Shown: positions 24,503 to 33,600 of the stretch, in pieces
Numbering within the stretch: position 1 is the first letter of the stretch
Layout of the letters: each line of letters opens with the position of its first letter
NCBI GenBank assembly: GCA_033762735.1
Contig: JANRLJ010000069.1
Coordinates: forward strand, 1 to 64,000
Reading direction: 5' to 3'
Source of the DNA: JANRLJ01 sp033762735
Lineage (GTDB): Bacteria > Chloroflexota > Anaerolineae > Aggregatilineales > Phototrophicaceae
DNA length: 64,000 nt
Notes under the pieces: generated by a model
What the model was told of the DNA's origin: nothing
The model's database searches: none
The model's input: only the letters and a program-made list of their open reading frames with translations
Made by a program: the position numbers and the translations under genes

Positions 24503-25237
24503 TTAGCTCTGGTTGCTGAGCGTACCGCCACCGGTCTGCGTGGCACCTTCGCCATCGCCACGCGCACCCAGCAGACGCAGGCGGCGTTCTTCGAGCTGGC
24601 GGTCGATCTCGCCACCGCGCACCGCTTCATCCACCTGATCGGAGAGACGCTGCGAGGCCATTTCCAGCTTGGCATCTTCACGGTCGAGGCGGTTGCGGAT
24701 GCCCTGCGCGAGGTTGCTGATCTGCTCGTCGCCCATGTTGGCGATGCCATCGAGGCTCTTGATGGTCTTGACCGTGACCTTCTTGGCCTCGGCCAGTTCG
24801 ATCAGTGAACGCAGGTGTTCGCGTTCGTTCTTGATGGCGGTCAGCTTGGCTTCCAGCTTGAGCCGCATGGAGAGCATGTTCTGATACTGCTTTTCCTGCT
24901 CCTGCCACTGCTCATAATATTCCTGGGAAAGCTGCTGCTTGGTGTTCAGTTCCGCCTGGGCAGCGGCGGCCAGGTCATCCTTGCCCTTGAGGATCAGGGT
25001 GTCGATGTCGCGGTCGAGCTTATCGGCGGCAGCAGCGAATTCCTCATACTTGCGCTTGAGGGTCTTGACCGTGCCACCGACAGTCGCGGCGGAGTCTTCC
25101 AGGGCTTCCAGGTTCTTTTCGGCCTGGCGGATGTATTCGTCCATCACCTTGACGGAATTTGCTTCCAGAGCGCGGTCAACAATCCCATGTAGGTTGGCGC
25201 TCAGCAGTGTATTGACCTTATCAAAAAGCGAAGCCAT
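24503..25237 (-). CDS. pspA: PspA/IM30 (Vipp1) family membrane-stress protein
   Basis: 244 residues, normal length. The amphipathic N-terminal helix is MASLFDKVNTLLSANLHGIV, then long coiled-coil helices typical of ESCRT-III-like PspA (DEYIRQAEKNLEALEDSAAT; EKQYQNMLSMRLKLEAKL). A short C-terminal tail is rich in Gly/Ser/Thr. PspA assembles on the inner membrane to limit proton leakage when the membrane is damaged. It is the convergent neighbour of a proton-pumping rhodopsin, with its own -10 box upstream. Confidence 0.92.
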   Translation of the reverse strand: MASLFDKVNTLLSANLHGIVDRALEANSVKVMDEYIRQAEKNLEALEDSAATVGGTVKTLKRKYEEFAAAADKLDRDIDTLILKGKDDLAAAAQAELNTKQQLSQEYYEQWQEQEKQYQNMLSMRLKLEAKLTAIKNEREHLRSLIELAEAKKVTVKTIKSLDGIANMGDEQISNLAQGIRNRLDREDAKLEMASQRLSDQVDEAVRGGEIDRQLEERRLRLLGARGDGEGATQTGGGTLSNQS

Positions 25238-25287
25238 GAGTCGTCTTTTTCCTTTGCTTGTTTGACGAGCGGTACTTTACCCTCAGG

Positions 25288-25293
25288 ATTATA
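25288..25293 (-). promoter_or_regulatory. -10 box of pspA
   Basis: A perfect TATAAT on the minus strand 51 bases before the pspA ATG, within the short gap after the upstream kinase stop. The best -35 (TTGGCA) would need a 19-base spacer, so it is weak. It suggests that pspA has its own promoter. Confidence 0.45.
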
Positions 25294-25297
25294 GCAT

Positions 25298-26431
25298 CTA
25301 TACGGCAGGTGCTGCCAAAGGTTGCGCCGGGAGCAGCACCCGAAAGGTGCTGCCTTCGCCCCATTTGCTTTCCAGTTGAATTTTCCCACCGTGCAGATCG
25401 ACCAGCGCCTTTACCAGCGCCAGCCCGGTGCCGGAACCCTGGTCTTCATAGTGCTCCCGATTGATCTGGTAGAAGCTGCGCCAGATGTTTTCAAATTCAT
25501 GTTCGGGAATGCCGCGTCCCTGGTCAGCCACTTCGATGATGACGTGTTCGTCCCTGTGAGTGACGCGCAGCGTGATCGGCTTTTCAGCAGGTGAGAACTT
25601 CACCGCGTTGTCGATCAGTTCGCGCACGATGATGTTCAGATATTCGTGATGCCCGACGACGGTGGGCAGGGCGTCATCCATCACGGTTTCGCAGGTGTGC
25701 TCGACCAGTTCCGACCCGATCACCGAATCACGCGCCACACACACAACCGAGGGCAGATCGTGAATTGGCTGTTTGCGGTAGGCGTAGTTCTTGGCGGCGT
25801 CCCCGGTTTCCAGTTCGACCAGCAGGATAAAGTTTTCGATCAGCCGCCGCAGTCGATCCGCGCCCTGATTCACGCCGCGCAGGAACAGCAGCAGTTCGTC
25901 GTCGGTCATGTCCTCCGGGTTGGAGGTCTTAATCATATCGGCATACGCCACCACCAGTGTCAGCGGCGTGCGGAATTCGTGGTTGAGGATGGTCAGGATA
26001 TTGCGCTTGAGGTCGGCAATCGCGCCGGAGTGAATCTCTCGGATGGTCTTGTGGCGGCGCAGGCGGGAATCCACCGCGACCAGCAGATCATCCGCGTCGA
26101 AGGGTTTCACCAGGTAATCGTCCACGCCGAACTTTTTGCCGCGCTGAATATCGGCCTTCTCGCCTTTGGCGGTGAGGAAGATGAAGGGAATCGCCACCCA
26201 CTTTTCGTGCTTGCGCACCGCTTGCAGCAGATCAATCCCGTCCATCTGAGGCATCATAATGTCAGAGACAATCAGGTCGGGCGGGGTGCCGTTAGTCGTT
26301 TGCAGCACGTCCAGCGCCTGAACACCGTTCTGGGCAATCAGCACCCGGTAATCGTCCAGTTCGAGAATATCCCGAATGCCGCCTAACAGATGATGGTCAT
26401 CTTCGACAACGAGAAGGGTAGCCTTGGTCAT
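25298..26431 (-). CDS. Receiver domain fused to a soluble histidine kinase
   Basis: 377 residues from ATG 26431 (MTKATLLVVEDD); a GTG at 26449 extends the frame by six codons. Receiver: ED at 10-11, D57 in IVSDIMMPQMDG, T88 in FLTAKG and K109 in LVKPFD. HisKA: H151 in ILNHEFRTPLTLV. HATPase: ELIDNAVKFSP, DQGRGIP and GSGTGLAL. Same layout as the protein at 11321-12589 but clearly diverged. It is cytoplasmic with no sensory domain besides the receiver, so its input is probably a phosphorelay. Confidence 0.92.
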   Translation of the reverse strand: MTKATLLVVEDDHHLLGGIRDILELDDYRVLIAQNGVQALDVLQTTNGTPPDLIVSDIMMPQMDGIDLLQAVRKHEKWVAIPFIFLTAKGEKADIQRGKKFGVDDYLVKPFDADDLLVAVDSRLRRHKTIREIHSGAIADLKRNILTILNHEFRTPLTLVVAYADMIKTSNPEDMTDDELLLFLRGVNQGADRLRRLIENFILLVELETGDAAKNYAYRKQPIHDLPSVVCVARDSVIGSELVEHTCETVMDDALPTVVGHHEYLNIIVRELIDNAVKFSPAEKPITLRVTHRDEHVIIEVADQGRGIPEHEFENIWRSFYQINREHYEDQGSGTGLALVKALVDLHGGKIQLESKWGEGSTFRVLLPAQPLAAPAV

Positions 26432-26587
26432 AGCTGCATTTACTTTCACGCTTTATCCAAACCCGTTCGATTGTTCAACAGGTGTTGATGGTCCCTGTTC
26501 CTGTCAAACAGCATAACATGAGATTTGTGCACATGTAATAAAGGTTTGGAAAAATTCAGAAGCCTTTCAGATCGTAAAAAAGTTGTA

Positions 26588-27610
26588 TCAACCGGCCGCC
26601 GTCTGATGAATGTCCAGTAGATCCGACAGCAGCGCGAACCCGGTCTGCACCCTTCCCGCGCCGGGGCCGATCAGCGTCACATCGCCCAGCAGATCGGTGC
26701 TGTAGGTGATCGCGTTGGTTGCGCCGTTCACATTGGCAAGCGGATGGCTGAGCGGCAGGCGCATCGGGGCGACACTGGCGCCTTCGGGCGTGACAGTAGC
26801 GATCAGCTTCCAGCGTTCGCCCTCCTGCTGAGCCAGCCGCATGTTATCCGGCGTAATGCCCGTGATGCCGCTGACCTGCATTTCGTCAAAACCGATCACC
26901 TTGCCGAACAAAGCCGCTGCCAGAATCCGCGCCTTACCCGCCGCGTCCCAGCCGTCCACATCGCCGGAGGGGTCGGTTTCGGCATAACCAAGTGACTGCG
27001 CCTGCGCCAGCGCTTCCCCATAGGAAAGTCCCGTTTCCATTTCGGTGAGGATGTAATTGGTCGTGCCGTTGATGATGCCGCGCACTGCGTTGATCGTGCA
27101 GCCTGCCAGCGCGGACTGTGCCAGCCGCAGCGAAGGCGTTCCTGCCATCACCGTCCCCTCGAACAGCAGCTTCTTCCCGGCGGATTTTGCTTTCTCCATC
27201 AGTTCGGGATAGGCCAGCGCGACCGGCCCCTTATTCGCCAGGACGACATGTTTGCCCGTCTCCAGCGCCGTGCGGCACAGATCGAGCGCGGGCTGCCCGG
27301 TTTGCAGGTTGGTGGGGCTGGCTTCCACGAGGACATCGGCGTTCGTCTCCTGAAGAAGACGCATGGCATCCCAGTCACGGCGCAGGCTGGACGAATCGGG
27401 GTAATGCTGCAAGCCGCCTTTTTCCAGTGCACCAAGAATCCGTTCCAGCGTCAGGCCGTTGGGCAGAAACAGCGTTCCGCGTGTCCCGGTGGCAACGGCG
27501 ACGACGCGCGGCGTGAACCCATAGCGCTGCTTCAGTTCGTCGCGCTTGTCGATCAGAATACGGAGCAACCCCTGCCCGACGTTGCCGAGTCCGATGAGGG
27601 CAATGTTCAT
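26588..27610 (-). CDS. hom: Homoserine dehydrogenase (short form, no ACT domain)
   Basis: 340 residues from ATG 27610. The Rossmann start MNIALIGLGNVGQGLL binds NAD(P). The substrate region is typical: RGIINGTTNYILTEME and DPSGDVDGWDAAGKARILA, with the conserved Asp and Lys. It reduces aspartate semialdehyde to homoserine for threonine and methionine synthesis. The regulatory ACT domain of longer homologues is missing, as in several thermophile and archaeal-like forms. No thr or lysC gene is adjacent. Confidence 0.92.
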   Translation of the reverse strand: MNIALIGLGNVGQGLLRILIDKRDELKQRYGFTPRVVAVATGTRGTLFLPNGLTLERILGALEKGGLQHYPDSSSLRRDWDAMRLLQETNADVLVEASPTNLQTGQPALDLCRTALETGKHVVLANKGPVALAYPELMEKAKSAGKKLLFEGTVMAGTPSLRLAQSALAGCTINAVRGIINGTTNYILTEMETGLSYGEALAQAQSLGYAETDPSGDVDGWDAAGKARILAAALFGKVIGFDEMQVSGITGITPDNMRLAQQEGERWKLIATVTPEGASVAPMRLPLSHPLANVNGATNAITYSTDLLGDVTLIGPGAGRVQTGFALLSDLLDIHQTAAG

Positions 27611-27802
27611 AGGGCGCAGCCTCCAATGCTGCAATGCTTTCGTTAATTGACCCTGCGCAAATTTGCCTTATTATAGCCAGTACATGGACTCAGCAGGAAC
27701 CCGATTTGAAACCGCGTCCGTTTCGACTTCTCAATACACCTCAACCCTCCCGCGCGACCACCGCACCGGGTTCGTCTGCTTTTGATTTATTCGTTGTGAT
27801 CT

Positions 27803-27827
27803 GAGAGCCTTCTGGCTCTCTTTTTTT
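27803..27827 (+). terminator. Rho-independent terminator in the cmk leader region
   Basis: GAGAGCC-TTCT-GGCTCTC followed by seven T. No gene on this strand ends here, since the upstream gene runs the other way. It probably terminates a short leader transcript or attenuates cmk, which starts 108 bases further on. Confidence 0.75.
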
Positions 27828-27835
27828 GCCTGACG

Positions 27836-27887
27836 CAAGTGGCTTGTCCCAAGTGGCTTGTCCCAAGCGGCTTGTCCCAAGCCGTTT
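27836..27887 (+). repeat. Tandem 14-bp repeat before cmk (3 full units plus a partial)
   Basis: Units CAAGTGGCTTGTCC (27836), CAAGTGGCTTGTCC (27850), CAAGCGGCTTGTCC (27864) and a partial CAAGCCGTTT (27878). Each unit contains CAAG … CTTG and can fold or bind a dimer. It lies between the terminator and the cmk ribosome-binding site. The rest of the 27611-27935 gap shows no gene. Confidence 0.7.
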
Positions 27888-27935
27888 AACACAAGCTCTT
27901 GCCGCACACTTCCTGGTCTGAAAGGAGACTTTACC

Positions 27936-28598
27936 ATGCCTTATGCTCGCACGATTGCCATCGACGGGCCCGCTGCCAGCGGAAAAAGCACCCTGGGCGC
28001 GACTCTGGCGGAGACGCTCGGCTATGTATTCGTGGACGCAGGGATGATCTACCGAGCGCTGACGGGCGAAATCCTCAACGCCGGGCTTGATCCGCGTGAC
28101 GAGCGCAGCATTGTGGCCTTCGCGCAGGCGCTCCCGGTAAGGTTCGATGGGGCAACGGTGAGTATCAACGGGCAGCCCTTCGGTGCAAACCTCCACAGCA
28201 GCGACATCAGCCGCACGGTGCCCACTGTAGCGGCCTACGGCGGGGTGCGCGCAGCCATTCGCACCTATCAGCGGCAGATCGCTGGACAGGGCGCGGTGGT
28301 CTTCGCCGGGCGAGACATCGGCACGGTAGTGCTGCCAAATGCTGACTTAAAGCTGTACCTGGACGTAAGCCTGGATGAACGCGCCCGCCGCCGCCATCTT
28401 TCGCTTCGGGTCAACAATCCGCTGCTGACGCTGGAACAGGTGCGCCATGAACTGCATCAGCGCGATCAGCTCGATACGCAGCGGCACGAATCCCCGCTGA
28501 AAATCGCCGATGATGCCTTCGTCATCCGCACCGATGGTCTCTCGCCAGCAGAGGTGCTCGACGTGGCGCTGGGATATGCGAAAAGGCAGTCAGCCTGA
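27936..28598 (+). CDS. cmk: Cytidylate kinase
   Basis: 220 residues from ATG 27936 with AAAGGAGA upstream. The P-loop is IDGPAASGKSTLG. The CMP-site motif GRDIGTVVLPNADLK and the lid-like RRRHLSLR are in place. It phosphorylates CMP and dCMP with ATP. It is slightly shorter than E. coli Cmk (227). It stands alone, without the common rpsA or plsC neighbours. The leader carries a terminator and tandem repeats. Confidence 0.95.
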   Translation: MPYARTIAIDGPAASGKSTLGATLAETLGYVFVDAGMIYRALTGEILNAGLDPRDERSIVAFAQALPVRFDGATVSINGQPFGANLHSSDISRTVPTVAAYGGVRAAIRTYQRQIAGQGAVVFAGRDIGTVVLPNADLKLYLDVSLDERARRRHLSLRVNNPLLTLEQVRHELHQRDQLDTQRHESPLKIADDAFVIRTDGLSPAEVLDVALGYAKRQSA

Positions 28599-28630
28599 CT
28601 AATGGAAAACCAAAACGAACGCGGACAATC

Positions 28631-28659
28631 GTAGGGGCGACGCCGCGCGTCGCCCGTAC
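28631..28659 (+). repeat. REP palindrome
   Basis: GTAGGGGCGACGC … CGCGTCGCCCGTAC, between the convergent 3' ends of cmk and the alpha/beta hydrolase gene. Confidence 0.75.
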
Positions 28660-28698
28660 AAACAAATTAAATTATTCGTGGTCTAATTGATTTCTCCA

Positions 28699-29505
28699 TT
28701 AGCCCATCGTTTTCAGCCGTTCGATAAACTCGGCGATCATCTCAAAAACGGTTTCGCGCTCGACATCCTGGGGCAGAATGTGGCTGCTGGTTTTCAGCAC
28801 TGCGAGTTCCACCTGTTTGCTGCCGATCTTCCCGGCGGCGTAGTTCTGATTGAAGAACGGCACGGTTTCGTCGGCTTCGGAGTACATCAGCAGCGTCGGC
28901 GTCGTGATCTGGGGCAGGGCACGCCGCGCCTGTACCATCAGCAGATACAGTTCATGCAGCGCGCGGGTGGCCCAGCGTTCATAGCGCACCCGCCCGCGAT
29001 AGGGTTCACCCCGGCGAAGCTGTTCCTGCCGGATGGTCATGGGCAGATTGCTGGTATCGCCCAGATAAAGAAACGGGCGCACTAGTTGCAGCCAGCGCGC
29101 CGCCCGCAGCGATGGCTCGGTTTTGGGCAGCGAAAAGGGGGCTGCCAGTAGAATCAGGCCATCGACTGGTGCGTTGGCGGCCAGCAGACTCCCAACCAGC
29201 CCGCCCATCGAATGGCCGATCACAACCACACGGCGGCACTGTGCCCGCAGCAGATGCAGGCCATCTGCCCCGGTCAGATACCAGTCGCGCCAGCCGACCC
29301 CGCGCAGCAGGCGGTAGTCGCTGCCGTGCCCGGCCATACGCGGCACGTAAACCGTGAAATCGCGGGCGGCCAAATCCTGCGCCAGCCAGCTCAGTTCGGC
29401 GGGCGATGCGGTGATTCCATGCAGCAGCAGACAGCCGATGTCGCTGCTGCCCCGGTGAAAGATCGGCTCTGCGCCGGGCATATAGTGTGGCGGTCTGTTT
29501 ATCAT
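28699..29505 (-). CDS. Alpha/beta hydrolase, carboxylesterase/monoacylglycerol-lipase type
   Basis: 268 residues from ATG 29505 (MINRPPHYMPGAEPIF). Oxyanion-hole motif LLLHGITASPAE; nucleophile elbow GHSMGG; acid in YSEADETVPF; and the catalytic histidine in TSSHILPQDVERE. This combination is typical of Est30/BioH-like and thermostable carboxylesterases acting on short-chain or glyceryl esters. The frame extends upstream to 29928 without homology; that part overlaps the MBL gene and is rejected. Confidence 0.88.
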   Translation of the reverse strand: MINRPPHYMPGAEPIFHRGSSDIGCLLLHGITASPAELSWLAQDLAARDFTVYVPRMAGHGSDYRLLRGVGWRDWYLTGADGLHLLRAQCRRVVVIGHSMGGLVGSLLAANAPVDGLILLAAPFSLPKTEPSLRAARWLQLVRPFLYLGDTSNLPMTIRQEQLRRGEPYRGRVRYERWATRALHELYLLMVQARRALPQITTPTLLMYSEADETVPFFNQNYAAGKIGSKQVELAVLKTSSHILPQDVERETVFEMIAEFIERLKTMG

Positions 29506-29534
29506 GACGGTACAGTGTAGCGCAAAAAGCACAG

Positions 29535-29567
29535 AATTCGACTCAAAGACGCAAAGGTTCGCAAAGA
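29535..29567 (+). repeat. Left arm of an inverted repeat flanking the MBL gene
   Basis: AATTCGACTCAAAGACGCAA continues as AGGTTCGCAAAGA. The inverted relative is at 30514-30554. It ends 1 base before the MBL start codon, so it also contains or replaces the ribosome-binding site. Confidence 0.6.
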
Positions 29568-29568
29568 C

Positions 29569-30399
29569 ATGACCGCCAGACATCATTCTTTTCGGGTTGG
29601 CAGCATGGAGTGCATGGTCTTGCTGGATGGCACGACTCACCTGGGGGTTGAAGGCACGATGGGGCGGTTTCCCACGCTGACGGAAGCCGACTGTCGTCAG
29701 GGATTTGCCGACATGGGCTTGTCGCTGGAGGAGGCCGACGACTATTTCAACATTCTGCTGATGAAGATCGGCGACCAGATCGTGCTGGTCGATGCTGGCG
29801 AGGGCGGCAGGCCGGACGGCGGGCTTATGCCGGAAAGCCTTGAGCAGGCAGGCATTGCGCCGCAAGCCGTGACCATGATTGTGATTACCCACGCCCACAC
29901 CGACCACATCATGGGCTTGCTCAGTCATAATGGGGAAGCAGTGTTCCCGAACGCGACCTATGTCATTTCCAGCCCGGAGTATGCCTTCTGGCAGCAGCGC
30001 ATCGACAATGGGGCAGAAGCACTGCGCCCGCTTTTAGAGATGGTGCAGACGAAAGGACTGCGCTGTATCGATCAGACTGAACAAATTCTTTCGGGACTGA
30101 CCGCCGTCCCGCTTACAGGTCATACCCCCGGCCAGATTGGACTGCTGCTGGAGTCCGACGGAGCGCGGCTGATGCACATGGCCGACCTGCTGCACAGCCC
30201 GATGCAGTTGGCGCATCCGGAATGGTCGCCGAAGTACGACCTTGATACCAGCCTGTCCGTCCCTACGCGGCGGGCCACACTGCAACGTGCCGCCGATGAA
30301 GGCCTGCTGACGCTCTTCTATCATCTGTCGTTTCCGGGGTTGGGGCATGTGAAACCCGGTTCGGTGGGGTTCGCGTGGGAGCCTATTGCAAAGGTGTGA
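29569..30399 (+). CDS. Metallo-beta-lactamase-fold hydrolase
   Basis: 276 residues. Metal motif THAHTDHIMG (HXHXDH), the later histidine in PLTGHTPGQIG and the Asp/His ligands in MHMADLLHSP. N-terminal strands ECMVLLDGTTHLGVEG and QIVLVDAGEGG fit the AHL-lactonase/YtnP-like quorum-quenching subgroup and other small lactonases. The substrate is not determined. The gene has no good Shine-Dalgarno, because its upstream sequence is the inverted-repeat arm. Confidence 0.88.
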   Translation: MTARHHSFRVGSMECMVLLDGTTHLGVEGTMGRFPTLTEADCRQGFADMGLSLEEADDYFNILLMKIGDQIVLVDAGEGGRPDGGLMPESLEQAGIAPQAVTMIVITHAHTDHIMGLLSHNGEAVFPNATYVISSPEYAFWQQRIDNGAEALRPLLEMVQTKGLRCIDQTEQILSGLTAVPLTGHTPGQIGLLLESDGARLMHMADLLHSPMQLAHPEWSPKYDLDTSLSVPTRRATLQRAADEGLLTLFYHLSFPGLGHVKPGSVGFAWEPIAKV

Positions 30400-30407
30400 G
30401 CATTTCT

Positions 30408-30466
30408 CCCTCATCCCAAAACCCTCTGCATGAGGCGCTCTCCCTCATGGAGAGGGGCTTAACTTC
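30408..30466 (+). repeat. Dispersed CCCTCTCC palindromic repeat, copy 2
   Basis: CCCTCATCCCAAAACCCTCT … then TGAGG, CTCTCCCTCATGGAGAGGGG and CTTAACTTC. It shares flanks and the palindromic core with the copy at 15965-16010, in opposite orientation. Confidence 0.45.
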
Positions 30467-30513
30467 CTGCCTCTTCCCATGTTATTCGGAAGCCTTACTC
30501 TGCTCCAACATTT

Positions 30514-30554
30514 TCTTTGCGAACCTTTGCCGCTTTGCGCCTTTGCGTCGAATT
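30514..30554 (-). repeat. Right arm of the inverted repeat flanking the MBL gene
   Basis: On the minus strand: AATTCGACGCAAAGGCGCAA, then AGCGGCAAAGGTTCGCAAAGA. It matches the arm at 29535 apart from an 8-base insertion and a few changes. The two arms enclose about 950 bases with the MBL gene and one CT-rich repeat. Confidence 0.6.
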
Positions 30555-30583
30555 TTAACCGTGAAACCGTAGCGAAGCCGTAA

Positions 30584-30613
30584 TCGACACCATTTCCCCG
30601 AACCTGCTACAAT
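30584..30613 (+). promoter_or_regulatory. Probable promoter of the VWA gene
   Basis: TCGACA (30584-30589), an 18-base spacer and TACAAT (30608-30613). The ATG follows 35 bases later. Confidence 0.45.
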
Positions 30614-30648
30614 AGCAGCACGTTTGTGTGAGATGGATTTATCAAAGA

Positions 30649-33600
30649 ATGACGTTTACGACACCTGCTGCCTTTATCCTGCTGCTTCTGCTGCTTCCTG
30701 TGATTTACATTGGCTGGCCGCGCCTGCGCTACCGCCGCGCCCGCGACATTTCAAGCCTGCTGCTGCGGGTCATGATTCTGCTGCTGCTGGTCTTTTCGCT
30801 GGCGGGGACACAGGTCGTGCGGTCGGCAGATCGGCTGGCGGTGGTCTTTCTGGTCGATGTATCCGACAGCATGGGCGCTGCGGCACAGGAAGCCGCGCTG
30901 GACACCATCCGCGCTGTGCTGCCGGATATGGGCGTGGACGATGTCGCCGGGATTGTGGCCTTCGGCGGGGATGCACAGGTCGAACGTGCGCTGAGCGGTG
31001 TGCGTGAACTGGGGACGCTGCGTGCCGCGCCCAACACAGGCAACACCGATCTGGCTGAGGCGATTCGGCTGGGGCTGGCGCTGTTCCCCGATGATGCCGC
31101 CCGCCGCATGGTCATCCTGAGCGATGGACAGCCGACGGTGGGCGATACCGAGGCGGCGGCCAATCTGGCAGTCGCGGCGGGGGTCGAGATCAGCTATATC
31201 CCCTTCCAGCGCGAACCTACGCTCGAAGTGCAGGTCGAGGAACTGCGTGTGCCGACCGTGCTGAGCGAAGGTCAGCAGTTCGACCTCACCGTAACGATCA
31301 CCTCCGAAGTCGATACCCCGGCGCGTGTTTCGGTGCTGGCCGCCGGGCAGATCGTGCATCAGGAAGAAATGCAGCTTCGCGCCGGGACGAATAACTACTC
31401 GCTCACGCTGGTGGCGGGTCAGGCGGGCTTCCGTGATTTTCTGGTGGATGTGCAGCCGATTGAAGGCGACGGCTTCTACCAGAACAACCGCATGGGCGCG
31501 TTCACCCGCGTGGAGGGCGATCCGCGTGTGCTGGTCGTGAGCGCAGATGATGAGGAGTCGCGCTATATCGTCCCGGCATTGACGGAAAGCGGGCTGGCGG
31601 TCGATCAACTGCGCCCGAATCAACTGCCCGTCGGTGTTGCGCCGCTGGCACAGTATGACACGGTGGTGCTGGTGAACGTCTCGGCGGCGGATTTATCGGT
31701 CGGGCGGATGGAAACGCTGGAAAGCTATGTGAGCGATCTCGGCGGCGGTTTGGTCGTCGTCGGTGGGCCAGACTCCTACGGCCCCGGCGGCTATTTCCAG
31801 ACTCCGCTGGAAGACGCGCTCCCGGTCACGATGCAGTTGGAAGATCAGCAGCGCATCCCACAGTTGACGATTGCCTATGTGATCGATACATCGGGCAGCA
31901 TGGGCGCGGTCAGCCCGCGTGGGATTGCCTATGTCGATCTGGCGAAGGACGCGGTGATTCGCTCGATTGGCTTTTTGCAATCCAGCGACCGGGCGGCGGT
32001 CGTCAGCTTTGACTTTAACGCCTACTACATCGCGGAATTTCAGGATGTGGTCAATGGCTCTGAATTGCAGCGGCTGGTCGCCACGCTGCGACCGGATGGC
32101 GGCACGAGCATTCGCGCGGGGATGCAGTTGATCGCCCGCGACATCGTGAATGAGCCGTCGGAGATCAAGCATATCATTCTGCTGACGGATGGCGGCGCAG
32201 ACCCGGCTGGACTGGTGGAAACCTCGCGCCAGCTTTTCGAGGAAGATAACGTCACCACCTCGGTGATCGCCATCGGTGACGACAGCGCCGCGCCGTTTCT
32301 GGGGGAGATGGCACGGCTGGGCGGTGGAAATTATCATAATGTGCTCGATATTGACAATATCCCCACGATCTTCGCGCAGGAAACCGTGCTGGCGACTCGC
32401 TCCTATATCATCGAGCAGGAACCGTTTGCACCCAGCGCGGTTGCCATCAGTGCCAACAGCGTCCATCCGATCTTGCAGGGCATTGGCGCGGTGCCTCGCC
32501 TGCGTGGGTATGTCGCCACGACCGCCCGCCCCGCTGCACAGGTGTTGATGCGCGGCCCCGAACCTTACCGCGACCCGATTCTGGCGGCCTGGCAGTATGG
32601 CTTAGGCCGCAGTGTAGCGTTCACGTCGGACGCGACCTCGCGCTGGGGTGCAGAGTGGGTGACGTGGGCGGACTACACCCGTTTCTGGAGCCAGGCGGTG
32701 CGCTGGACGATGACCGAAGGCGTCAACAGCAATCTTGAAACGCGCGTGGTGATGGAAAATGAGCAGGCACGCATTATCGTGGATGCGCGTGATGAAGATG
32801 GCGGTTTCCTGAATGGACTGAGCCTGGAAACGCGGGTGGTCTATGACCCCGAACAACCTGCACAGCGCATCCAACTGCGGCAGGTCGCGCCCGGTCGCTA
32901 TGAGGGGGTGTTCACGCCCGACGAAGAAGGTGCTTATTTCCTGCGGACAACCGACCCGACGCAGGAAGGAATCAACCAGACGACCGGATGGGTGATGACG
33001 TATTCGCCGGAATATGAAGTGCGCCAGACGGACGACACGCTGCTGGCGCAAATTGCCGAGATGACAGGTGGGCAAAATCTGGCCGCAACACCGGAAGGCA
33101 TCTTCGCCCGTAACCTGCGTTATGTGCAGGCATCGCTGCCCATCTGGCCGTGGCTGCTGCTGGCGGCCATGCTGCTGCTGCCGTTCGATGTGGCCGTGCG
33201 CCGTCTGATCGTCACCCAGAGCGATCTGCGCCGTCTGCGAGCCTATCTCAACGAGCGCGTGTTGGGGCGGCAGTTGGCGGCGGAAGGCCCCGCGCGGCTA
33301 TCAGCGCTGCGGGAAGCCCGCGAACGCGCCCGTGACACTATCCGTGACCGGAGCAGCAGCGTCAGTGCGCCAGCAGCACCGTCCACACCACACCCACTGA
33401 CCCAGGCACCGCCATCTGAGCCGACGACCAGCACCGCGCCCTCGCAGCCCTCTGCGCCTTCCGGCGGTGGATTAAGCGCCCTGAAGGAACGCCGCCAGCA
33501 GGCACGCACCACCTCGGCTGATGCAGCGCCAATCAAGCCGCCCGTTGCGCCGCCTACTGCGCCGCCTGCTGCACCGCCTCCGCCAGCACCAAAAGCACCG

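Noticed and set aside
29506..29928. N-terminal extension of the alpha/beta hydrolase frame
   Set aside because: Overlaps the MBL gene in antisense and lacks homology; the hydrolase starts at 29505.
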